This document shows positions 1-5,702 of a stretch of DNA of 5,702 nt, in pieces (position 1 is the first letter of the stretch; the number at the start of each line of letters is the position of its first letter). The notes under the pieces were generated by a model that saw only the letters and a list, made by a program, of their open reading frames with translations, was not told the origin of the DNA and did no database searches. Made by a program: the position numbers and the translations under genes. Location of the stretch: NCBI GenBank assembly GCA_937885475.1, contig CAKZZR010000093.1:1-5702 (forward strand), given 5' to 3'. The stretch comes from an uncultured Treponema sp. (GTDB lineage: Bacteria; Spirochaetota; Spirochaetia; Treponematales; Treponemataceae).

Positions 1-30
1 CTCTTTCCCTACACGACGCTCTTCCGATCT
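1..30. other. Illumina TruSeq adapter remnant (artefact)
   Basis: These 30 bases match bases 4-33 of the standard Illumina TruSeq read-1 (P5-side) adapter, ending in the diagnostic CTTCCGATCT. This is library sequence left on the contig end and is not part of the genome. Real sequence starts at about 31. The reverse complement of the same adapter occurs at the other end of the window. Confidence 0.97.
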
Positions 31-166
31 GCCAGGTTTTTAAAATCCCTGGAAGCTCCTTGTACACGGGAACATTTGCCGGAAGCAGAAGAAAGCTTTT
101 GTCGAGCATAAGGTCGCCGGCTAAAAGTGTTTCCGGCTGTAGATTTTCAATTCGTACTGTTCCCAT
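31..166 (-). CDS. N-terminal fragment of a probable HD-GYP/HD-domain signalling protein (partial)
   Basis: On the minus strand an ATG at 166-164 opens a frame of 45 codons that stays open to the adapter junction, so the gene continues beyond the contig. An in-frame TAA at 190-188 lies just upstream, and the ATG is the only ATG start between it and the gene body. GGGA about 8-9 bases upstream is a weak ribosome binding site. The peptide starts MGTVRIENLQPETLLAGDLM and continues with a 'LD-x-SFLLLPANVPV' segment, ending near 'LKTW'. This pattern (an 'L-x-P' motif, 'D-L-x-LD', a hydrophobic strand, then 'P-V..L...L..W') resembles the small N-terminal domain of many spirochaete HD-GYP proteins, which hydrolyse cyclic di-GMP. 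The catalytic HD and GYP motifs would lie off the contig, so this is inference from family resemblance. It is read in the same direction as the operon to its right but separated from it by a terminator. Confidence 0.45.
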
Positions 167-239
167 GAGGACATCCCGTGCGCTGTTTTAAACTTCTTCT
201 CTTATTCAATGTTCGGCAGTATGGTGCGCAAGGTTAAAT

Positions 240-281
240 AAAAAAAAACTTGAAAAATCTCACACATTTTTCAAGTTTTTT
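240..281 (-). terminator. Rho-independent terminator at the end of the lepB-pbp-DUF115 operon
   Basis: A perfect 16-bp inverted repeat pairs 243-258 with 266-281 around a 7-base loop. The core arm is ACTTGAAAAAT and only two pairs are G-C. Read on the minus strand, the stem is followed by an unbroken run of nine U (complement of A at 240-248), as in an intrinsic terminator. It lies about 170 bases past the stop codon of the DUF115 gene and before the start of the HD-GYP-like fragment. The plus-direction arm also ends in six T, so it could act both ways, but no plus-strand gene is seen that would need it. Confidence 0.75.
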
Positions 282-452
282 AACTGGAGAGCACAGGTCA
301 TGCAGGCGTCTGGATGTCGTTATTCCGTCTGCATCGCCCTGACATTTAAAGTATCGGTGGGTGAAAAACAAACTTTAGAAAAAAACTGAGAAAATCAGAA
401 AAAACTTTTACTCGCTCTTCGACTCCAGCGACTTTCAGGGATTTGGTTCTGT

Positions 453-1943
453 TCAGCGCAGGATGGTGTTTGCGCGGGAGAATTCTGGGAGTAAGAGCGC
501 GTCCGACATGGAGCGGGGCGTAATGCCGGGAATGGCGAGACCCTGCGGCGCAAAGGTGTAGGTGGAAAGGTCGGGGCATTCTGCAAGGCGGCTTTCAAAC
601 CACCAGGCGAACATTTTCATGCGCTGGTCGGTAAGGACGGGGTTTCCGTTGTAGTCCGTGCCGTAGCATGGATTTGCGCTGTAGCTCATGGTGGCACCGA
701 GGGTTTCTGCGGGGCGGGTGCGGAACGACGTTGTGGGGGCGGATTCCTCAAAGGTGCTGCCACGCGCGTGCGTATTGCCCTTTGGAAAGGCAAGGTCAAG
801 CCCGGCGGCATATACGGCGGACGCGCCTGCAAAGCGGCAGAAGTTCCATGCGGCGCTTGCTACGGAGCCGCCTGCGCCAAGGTCTCCCAGCTCCTTTGTG
901 CAGAATTCCTTTGCCATGGGAACCTGTGAATTACAGAGCAGTATTTTTTTGCAGGCAAAGCGGAATACTGCCGGGTAAACGGCGATTTCCGTTATAAGTA
1001 TGCTGTGCGGAGCGCACAGACCGGAAATGTGGCGGTATGCCCAATACTGCGGGTCGGTCAGAATGATAAAGTCCGGCTGAACTCCAGCACGGAGCGCGGC
1101 TTTGAGCGCCGTGTCAACGCAGACAGTTACCATGCGCTCATGCAGGGCAGGTAGGTCGCTCAGCACGTCCTGAAGCGATGGTCCTGCCGCCAACAGCAGG
1201 AAAGGAAGCCCCTTCAGCGTGTCCTTGTATGCGTTCACCGGCTGAAGCGTCCGTACAAGCGGCGCGTTTTTTTTACAATTTTGCGTCCATCGTTTTTCGA
1301 ACTTTTTGAGCGTGGCGCAGTTTATCTGCTCCTTGGCGCGGTTCCGTTCCACAAGCGACTGAACGGCACTAAAGTATGCCTCGTTGTGGTGTGCCTGTGA
1401 TTTGACGCAAAGAAAGCGGCTCTGTTCCACCCCGTTCTGATTTATGAGCGTTATTGCCTGTTCCGGCGTGCATGAGATTGCCAGAACGAGTTTTTGATGC
1501 TGAAAGAGAGCTGTAAAGTCAAGGAAGAGGAGCGCGGCCAAAAAATGCTCCGCGTCAGGCTCTACGATTAGGAGCGTTTTTTGCGGAAGTTCTGCGGCGG
1601 CGGCAAGCGGTGCGTAGCCAAGTCCCATGCCCAGAAATACGATGGCGCTCGGTTCTTCTGTGCCCGCTGAGCCGTTTTGCGCGGGCTGGGGGGCAAGCAG
1701 CGCTCTTACGGCTCCCTCTGCCTCCCGTTCCGGGTTGTATGCGGAATGCAGGCGCAATCCGTCCTCCTCTGCGCAGGGAGAACCGTTTTTTGCATTCGCA
1801 ATGCGCCAGAACGGATGCAGGTTCGCCTCATCCTCCGTTCCCGCATATTTTGAGAACAGGTCAAAATAACCGCGCAAAAGTGTCATCAACTGAGGAAATC
1901 GCGCTTCAAACAGTTCCTTGTTCTTATTCCAGATTGAGTTCAA
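453..1943 (-). CDS. DUF115 / Maf-like protein (6-hydroxymethylpterin pyrophosphokinase MptE-like fold)
   Basis: The gene encodes a 496-residue cytoplasmic protein with no signal peptide or membrane segment. The core matches the DUF115/MAF_flag10 family. AAGPSL is at 252-257, followed by an alternating strand-helix stretch with VCVDTALKAA and then TDPQ near 296-299. A glycine/alanine segment GAGGSVASAAWNFC is at 356-369, and GLDLAFPKGNTH at 381-392. A separate glycine-rich strand-loop (VFLGMGLGY, 102-110) begins an N-terminal Rossmann-like part, as in Maf proteins. Relatives in Campylobacter, Clostridium and other flagellates are motility accessory factors linked to transfer of nonulosonic acids to flagellin, while archaeal MptE makes a pterin pyrophosphate. 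Which activity applies here cannot be told from sequence. The start is TTG at 1943-1941, overlapping the upstream penicillin-binding protein gene by 20 bases. The resulting N-terminus (IWNKNKELFEARFP) looks typical for spirochaete members, and the next in-frame Met is residue 20. A proline/serine/glycine-rich linker lies at about 84-100. Confidence 0.82.
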   Translation of the reverse strand: MNSIWNKNKELFEARFPQLMTLLRGYFDLFSKYAGTEDEANLHPFWRIANAKNGSPCAEEDGLRLHSAYNPEREAEGAVRALLAPQPAQNGSAGTEEPSAIVFLGMGLGYAPLAAAAELPQKTLLIVEPDAEHFLAALLFLDFTALFQHQKLVLAISCTPEQAITLINQNGVEQSRFLCVKSQAHHNEAYFSAVQSLVERNRAKEQINCATLKKFEKRWTQNCKKNAPLVRTLQPVNAYKDTLKGLPFLLLAAGPSLQDVLSDLPALHERMVTVCVDTALKAALRAGVQPDFIILTDPQYWAYRHISGLCAPHSILITEIAVYPAVFRFACKKILLCNSQVPMAKEFCTKELGDLGAGGSVASAAWNFCRFAGASAVYAAGLDLAFPKGNTHARGSTFEESAPTTSFRTRPAETLGATMSYSANPCYGTDYNGNPVLTDQRMKMFAWWFESRLAECPDLSTYTFAPQGLAIPGITPRSMSDALLLPEFSRANTILR

Positions 1944-3792
1944 TGAGCATGTTCTCCGTAATGGGAGTTCCCGCCTCCGGTGTTTGTTCCTTTACCCAGC
2001 CGGAGCCGTTTATTTTGATGCGGATGTCCTTTCTATTAAAGAGCGGAAGCAGCTCCCGCATTGACATTCCGGTAAAGTCCGGCATCTTTTCGCCAAAGTT
2101 CAGTTGCTTTGAAGAGGAGATGGTGATTTTGCCGTTATGCTCAAGCGAGGCGGCATCTCCGCGGCTCATTCCCAGATGGTCGATTATCTCATCCGCTGCC
2201 TTTGCAATGACCGGCGCAACGATGCGTCCGGCGTAGGTTTCGCCCTTTGCCTTTACGATGACGATGTACAGAATTATCTGCGGATCCTCAATGGGGAATA
2301 CCGCCATGCAGTTTGAAAGAAAGTCCGTCGTTGAATAGCCGCCGTTTTTGTCTGCCATCTGCGCGGTTCCGGTTTTTACGCCGATTGAGATGTCGTGCAG
2401 TCGCGCGCGGCTTCCGGTTCCTGACTGTGCGGTGGTTTCCATGCAGCTCAAAAGATATTCCGCCGTCGATTCCTTGAACACGCGCTCAAGGTTCTGCGCC
2501 CTGTGCTCGTAGTCAATGGAGCCGTCCTTGTTTGTTATGCGCTTTATGATTGCGGGCTTTACGGGAATTCCCTTATTTGCAATTGCGCTTGCCGCCTGAA
2601 TCATCTGAAGGGCGGAAACGCTTATTTCCTGTCCCATCGCAATCGTAGGCTTGGAGCGTGCTGACCACAGCTTGCTGCCAACTTCCTTTACGGAGCCGGG
2701 CGTCTCGCTCGGAAGCTCAATGCCGGTTTTTCGCCCAAAGCCAAGGCGGCGCACCATCTCCATAAAATTCTCGTCGGTGGTGCGGGTGGCAATCTGCGCC
2801 AGGGCGTCGTTGCAGGAATATTTAAGCGCTTCCCGCGGGGTAACCCAGCCGTGGTGCTCAAGACACTTTATGCGGATTGTCTCACCGCCGCGGATTCTTT
2901 GCTCAAACACGCCGTCGCACAAAAAACTGTCGTTTGCCTTTATAAGTCCTGCGTCGTACAGCGAGGCTACCGTAAAAATCTTGAATACGGAGCCTGGCTC
3001 GTACGCCGTCATGGCGGGGCTGTCAATCGTCTGGTCGATGGTCGCCATGTTGTATTCGTTAAGGTTCGCTTCTGGAAGGCTGATGTATGACAGAATCTCA
3101 CCGCTCTTTACGTCGCTTGCAATGAGCATAAGGCTTTCTGCCTGCGTGGTGCTGAGCGCTTCGTGGGCAATTTCCTCAAGCTTGTACTGAAGGTTCGCGT
3201 CAATCGTAAGGTAGACGTTCTTTCCCTGAGCGGGCTTTTCCGGGTTGTCGCTCGACGGCGGCTGAAGCTCGTTCTGCATGGAATACTCAATGCCGGCAAG
3301 CCCCTTGCCTTCCTCTCCCATGTAGCCGATGACCTGGCTTGCAAGGGAATTTTCCGGGTAGACGCGTCCGGGAATTTTGTCGAACACGACGAACATATAA
3401 TTCTTGTCGTCCGTGATTTTTTTCAGTTCTGAATATACGGTCTGGTCAACCTTTTTCTTTATGTACAAAAAACTGGTCTTGTCGGAATCTGCGATGAGCT
3501 TGTACACTTCGTCCGTCGTCATGTCGAGCGGTTCGGCAATGTCGCGCGCAAACTGTTCCTTGTCCTTTATAAGGTGCGGCGTTACGCCCACATGGTAAAA
3601 ATTTGTCTGGACGGCGAGCGGCTTTCCGTTGCGGTCGACTATGGAGCCGCGTTCCGTCTGGCGGCTGACGCTGGTGATTTTGTTCATGGGCGTGCAGGAA
3701 AGCATTGCGTATTTTGCGAATACATAGATGAAGAAGACGATGGTGAATGCGAGGACAGTGAGTAATGCAGATTTCTTGAAAAATCCAATCAT
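1924..3792 (-). CDS. Class B penicillin-binding protein (FtsI/PBP2-type D,D-transpeptidase) with one C-terminal PASTA domain
   Basis: This 622-residue protein has a short basic N-terminus and one membrane segment at about 8-31, so the rest is periplasmic. RGSIVDRNGKPLA (48-60) is the conserved first motif of the class B dimerisation domain. The transpeptidase domain spans about 190-535 and has all three penicillin-binding motifs: SVFK at 268-271 with nucleophile Ser268, SCN at 326-328, and KTGTA at 473-477. It should therefore be an active, beta-lactam-sensitive enzyme that cross-links peptidoglycan. A single PASTA domain (about 569-622) ends the protein, as in SpoVD/PBP2x-like and some spirochaete FtsI proteins, which favours a septal role over an elongation role. 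That role is inference. The ATG at 3792-3790 overlaps the lepB-type stop as ATGA. GGAAA directly abuts the ATG and AGGA is 14 bases away, so translational coupling is likely. The usual division-cluster neighbours (mraW, ftsL, mraY) are absent here. Confidence 0.93.
   Translation of the reverse strand: MIGFFKKSALLTVLAFTIVFFIYVFAKYAMLSCTPMNKITSVSRQTERGSIVDRNGKPLAVQTNFYHVGVTPHLIKDKEQFARDIAEPLDMTTDEVYKLIADSDKTSFLYIKKKVDQTVYSELKKITDDKNYMFVVFDKIPGRVYPENSLASQVIGYMGEEGKGLAGIEYSMQNELQPPSSDNPEKPAQGKNVYLTIDANLQYKLEEIAHEALSTTQAESLMLIASDVKSGEILSYISLPEANLNEYNMATIDQTIDSPAMTAYEPGSVFKIFTVASLYDAGLIKANDSFLCDGVFEQRIRGGETIRIKCLEHHGWVTPREALKYSCNDALAQIATRTTDENFMEMVRRLGFGRKTGIELPSETPGSVKEVGSKLWSARSKPTIAMGQEISVSALQMIQAASAIANKGIPVKPAIIKRITNKDGSIDYEHRAQNLERVFKESTAEYLLSCMETTAQSGTGSRARLHDISIGVKTGTAQMADKNGGYSTTDFLSNCMAVFPIEDPQIILYIVIVKAKGETYAGRIVAPVIAKAADEIIDHLGMSRGDAASLEHNGKITISSSKQLNFGEKMPDFTGMSMRELLPLFNRKDIRIKINGSGWVKEQTPEAGTPITENMLIELNLE
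1954..1957 (-). promoter_or_regulatory. Shine-Dalgarno supporting a TTG start for the DUF115 gene
   Basis: GGAG on the minus strand lies inside the 3' end of the penicillin-binding protein gene, 10 bases before TTG at 1943-1941. The spacing is slightly long but acceptable. No ATG or GTG in the correct frame is better placed nearby, so this site favours the TTG start and re-initiation or coupling at the overlap. Confidence 0.4.
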
Positions 3793-4298
3793 TTTCCGAG
3801 TATTTTTCCTGTTATGTTTTTTACGGAAACGAATCCGTAATCCCGGGAATCTATTGAAGCTTCCGGGTTGTCGCCGAGTACAAGCACAAAGCCATGCGGA
3901 ACTTCCGTGAACGCGGAAAGGCTGCGGTACTGCCGCTCGGTAAGCGGAACGGCTTTTTGCTGCACAAGCAAACTATACTCCGAATCTGCCGAAAAATCTA
4001 GTTGCTCGCCAGACACCAATACTACGCGCTTTATTACTATTTTGTTGTCATGCAAGAAAATAACGATGTCATCTTTTTGCGGTTCCGCCCACTGCACAAA
4101 AAAATCGCCGCGGAACGGCTTTACCAGACCATACGCCAATTTAAAAACCGGTGCGGACGAGCCGTTTTTGAACGTGGGAAGCATGGACGAGCCTGAGATT
4201 GAAAGCACGTCCAGCACGAATAATTTTATGACGGTGCCAAGGAGAATTCCAAGAAGAATCCATGCGGGCAGTGAATTTTTTAAAAGTCGTCTGAACAT
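3789..4298 (-). CDS. lepB: Signal peptidase I (S26 family leader peptidase)
   Basis: The product is a 169-residue, single-pass membrane serine protease that removes signal peptides from exported proteins at the outer face of the inner membrane. One hydrophobic segment at about 10-32 anchors it. The S26 motifs appear in order. GSSMLPT (36-42) carries the catalytic Ser38. KDDIVIF (75-81) corresponds to box C. IKRVV (89-93) carries the catalytic Lys90. GDNPEASIDSRDYGFV (142-157) matches the GDN...S.DSR..G box E. Both dyad residues are present, so the enzyme should be active. It is short compared with E. coli LepB but within the range of small Gram-positive and spirochaete enzymes. It is the first gene of a three-gene operon. 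A weak GAG lies 5 bases before its ATG, and its TGA overlaps the next gene's ATG. The family call is firm. The symbol is given by family, since genomes may carry several paralogues. Confidence 0.93.
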   Translation of the reverse strand: MFRRLLKNSLPAWILLGILLGTVIKLFVLDVLSISGSSMLPTFKNGSSAPVFKLAYGLVKPFRGDFFVQWAEPQKDDIVIFLHDNKIVIKRVVLVSGEQLDFSADSEYSLLVQQKAVPLTERQYRSLSAFTEVPHGFVLVLGDNPEASIDSRDYGFVSVKNITGKILGK

Positions 4299-4316
4299 AA
4301 AAACTCGTTGAAAGAT

Positions 4317-4345
4317 ATTCTAATATGCGAAAGTTTTTCTGTCGA
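4317..4345 (-). promoter_or_regulatory. Sigma-70-type promoter for the lepB-pbp-DUF115 operon
   Basis: On the minus strand TCGACA (complement of 4340-4345) and TAGAAT (complement of 4317-4322) are separated by 17 bases. Each matches the -35 or -10 consensus at five of six positions. Transcription would start near 4310, leaving a leader of only about 12 bases before the lepB ATG. An overlapping alternative (TTGACT, 19-base spacer, CATATT) is possible but fits less well. No equally good promoter is seen for the plus-strand gene in the same 56-bp gap. Confidence 0.55.
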
Positions 4346-4354
4346 TAGTCAAGT

Positions 4355-5673
4355 ATGGAAATAGTAAGTTACGTAGGATTTAACGGCTCCCGGGCAACGC
4401 GCGGCACTGATGTTTTTGACGCGCTTTTTGACGGGGCGCGTTCTTTTTTAGATAAGCTTATCCATGGGGAATTCCGCAGTTCGTCGGGGGAATATGATTT
4501 TACCGGAATGAATCCGTCCCGTCGCACGAAAGGCGCTTCCGCCCATTCCTCTCGCCTTGCACGGCTCAGAACGGCAAAGGCAGGGGAAGTTGGCGCTAGC
4601 GCTCTTGGCGCGGGAAGCCTTGGTTCTAGCGCAGCTTCGGTTGGGGAAGGCAGAGGCATTCAGTCTCGCGTACGCGCGCGCACGGGCGTTTTTTCTTCAT
4701 TCCGCATCGATGTACGCGCGCTTTCTGAGGCGGTTTCCCGCGGCGCGGATTTTGCGTCCGCGCATTCCCGCGTTTTTCTTATGGCAGCCGCCGCCGCGCT
4801 CTGCACGGTTCTGCTTTCTGTGGCGCTGCTTTCAGTGTATGGCTATTATCAGACGGTTCCGAGCCTTGTTTCCTTTGAGCATTCCGCGGAATCAGAATTT
4901 GAGCTATTGGACAAGGCGCTCAAGTCGTTTGCAATGGACGAGGTGCAGGACTACACCGCCGACGGAACCTTGGTCGGCACTACGGCGCTTACCGACCGCG
5001 AGATGGAAAAACTGTTCCGCCGCCCGGTTACCTACAGCACCTACAAAGTTCAGAGCGGAGACACCATCAGCGGCATCACAAAGAAATTCGGGCTTAAGAA
5101 TATCTCTACGCTCATTGCCGTAAACGACATAGGCAACGTCCGCCAGCTGTGCGCGGGGCAGAAGCTTAAGATTCCGTCGATGGACGGTCTTTTGTACACG
5201 GTTCAGAAGGGCAATTCGCTTGCGGGGCTTTCAAGTCGCTTTGGCGTTACGATGGAAGACCTTCTTGACGTAAACGATTTGGAAAGCTCCGAGCTTTCTG
5301 TTGGGCAGTCGCTCTTTATTCCCGGTGCAAAGATGGACACGTCAAAGCTTCAGCAGGCGATGGGCGAGCTGTTCAAGTGTCCGATTGAAGGGCGCTACCG
5401 CCTTACCAGCTACTTTGGCCCGCGTGCCGATCCATTCACCGGCGCGCGCTCAAATCATACGGGAATCGACATGGCGTGTCCTACCGGTACGCCTATTCTT
5501 GCAACGTCAAGCGGAACGGTGGCGTTCTCAGGCGTAAGCCCGGTATTCGGCAACTACGTCATCATAAAGCATTCAAACGGATACCAAAGCTTATACGGAC
5601 ACATGTCAAAGATAATCGCAAAAAAAGGACAGTGGGTCAGCCAGGGAACGCGAATCGGTCTTGTTGGCTCAAC
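4355..5673 (+). CDS. Membrane-anchored LysM-M23 peptidoglycan endopeptidase, 3'-truncated by contig end
   Basis: About 440 residues are genuine. Residues 1-137 are rich in Ser, Ala, Gly and Arg and precede the single membrane segment (about 139-163), so they are probably cytoplasmic. A periplasmic linker follows, then two LysM domains (about 229-273 with YKVQSGDTISGI, and 280-323 with YTVQKGNSLAGL) that bind peptidoglycan glycans. An M23 domain begins near 342 with zinc-ligand motif HTGID (His368, Asp372) and YGHMS (His416). The usual closing motif (HLHFE-like, second zinc His) is missing because genomic sequence stops at 5673, just after GLVGST. The frame then reads DRKSVV and TAG from adapter, which is not real. 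The likely role is cleavage of peptide cross-links, or activation of another hydrolase, during growth or division. The ATG at 4355 is the only ATG between an in-frame TAG at 4346-4348 and Met52, but no clear Shine-Dalgarno precedes it. It is divergent from the lepB operon. Confidence 0.9.
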
Positions 5674-5702
5674 AGATCGGAAGAGCGTCGTGTAGGAAAA
5701 GA
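5674..5702. other. Illumina TruSeq adapter remnant, reverse complement (artefact)
   Basis: AGATCGGAAGAGCGTCGTGT, followed by AGG and an A-rich end, is the reverse complement of the adapter at 1-30. There is a single mismatch (A for G at 5697). It supplies the false final residues and stop codon (TAG at 5693-5695) of the M23 reading frame. Real sequence ends at about 5673. Confidence 0.97.

Noticed and set aside
300..389. A 29-codon plus-strand ORF (ATG at 300, TGA at 387-389) with GGAG 10 bases upstream
   Set aside because: It is short, has no recognisable family, ends in an A-rich tract, and begins just after the hairpin with no promoter in evidence. Chance occurrence is the simplest explanation.
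379..398. A second possible minus-strand terminator: a 4-bp CTGA/TCAG stem with 5-base loop followed by seven U
   Set aside because: The stem is too short to be convincing, and the much stronger hairpin at 240-281 lies downstream. It could at most assist termination.
167..452. A tRNA, small RNA gene or riboswitch in the left spacer
   Set aside because: I found no T-loop or cloverleaf pattern and no known riboswitch core. Apart from the terminator and a weak ATGCAG/CTGCAT pairing, nothing structured stands out.
346..598. Minus-strand ORFs of 77 and 67 codons at the 3' end of the DUF115 gene
   Set aside because: Both mostly overlap the DUF115 coding frame, show low-complexity Arg/Pro-rich sequence, and have no good start signals. 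The parts beyond 453 are simply open in an A/T-rich spacer.
1610..2236. A 208-codon plus-strand ORF spanning the junction of the DUF115 and penicillin-binding protein genes
   Set aside because: It is antisense to two well-supported genes, the translation is rich in Arg, Pro and Ser typical of a shadow frame, and it has no recognisable domain.
4308..4326. A plus-strand promoter made of TTGAAA (4308-4313) and TAATAT (4321-4326) for the M23 gene
   Set aside because: The two boxes are only seven bases apart, far below the 16-18 needed, and no suitable partner sits at the correct distance for either.
4557..5123. A 188-codon plus-strand ORF in another frame of the M23 gene
   Set aside because: The Arg/Ala/Leu/Phe-rich translation lacks domains, while the overlapping M23 frame has clear LysM motifs through the same bases.
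1..5702. A transposon or insertion sequence bounded by about 29-bp terminal inverted repeats
   Set aside because: The repeats are Illumina adapter sequence, no transposase or integrase is encoded, and no target duplication can be assessed.

Overview
This window is one complete short assembly contig, not a slice of a larger replicon. Positions 1-30 match the Illumina TruSeq read-1 adapter, and 5674-5702 match its reverse complement with one mismatch. Only about 31-5673 is biological sequence. The two ends look like a 29-30 bp terminal inverted repeat, but this is library artefact, and the apparent stop codon of the last gene lies inside adapter. The gene content (single-PASTA class B penicillin-binding protein, small signal peptidase I, DUF115/Maf-like protein, LysM-M23 endopeptidase, and a fragment resembling the N-terminus of spirochaete HD-GYP proteins), with moderate GC by eye, suggests a bacterium with a diderm-type envelope. 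A Treponema-like spirochaete from a draft or metagenomic assembly is my best guess. That placement is inferred from protein family resemblance and not proven.

Layout: (1) 31-166, minus strand: the first 45 codons of a gene that runs off the left end. (2) 167-452: non-coding, with a strong A/T-rich stem-loop followed by a U-tract in the minus direction at 240-281, which probably ends the operon to its right. (3) 453-4298, minus strand: a tightly overlapping three-gene operon read right to left. Signal peptidase I (lepB-type) overlaps the penicillin-binding protein by four bases (ATGA), and the penicillin-binding protein overlaps the DUF115/Maf-like gene by 20 bases, the last gene starting at TTG. 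(4) 4299-4354: a 56-bp divergent intergenic gap with a good sigma-70-type promoter for the operon. (5) 4355-5673, plus strand: a membrane-anchored protein with two LysM domains and an M23 metallopeptidase domain, cut off before its last zinc-binding motif.

Functionally the locus is about the cell envelope. It holds a transpeptidase that cross-links peptidoglycan, a probable peptidoglycan hydrolase on the other side of a shared promoter gap, and the leader peptidase that processes exported proteins. The DUF115 protein belongs to a family tied in other bacteria to flagellin glycosylation. I see no mobile element, CRISPR array, RNA gene or clearly undescribed system. The findings worth attention are the adapter artefacts, the overlapping operon, and the long low-complexity cytoplasmic N-terminus of the M23 protein.
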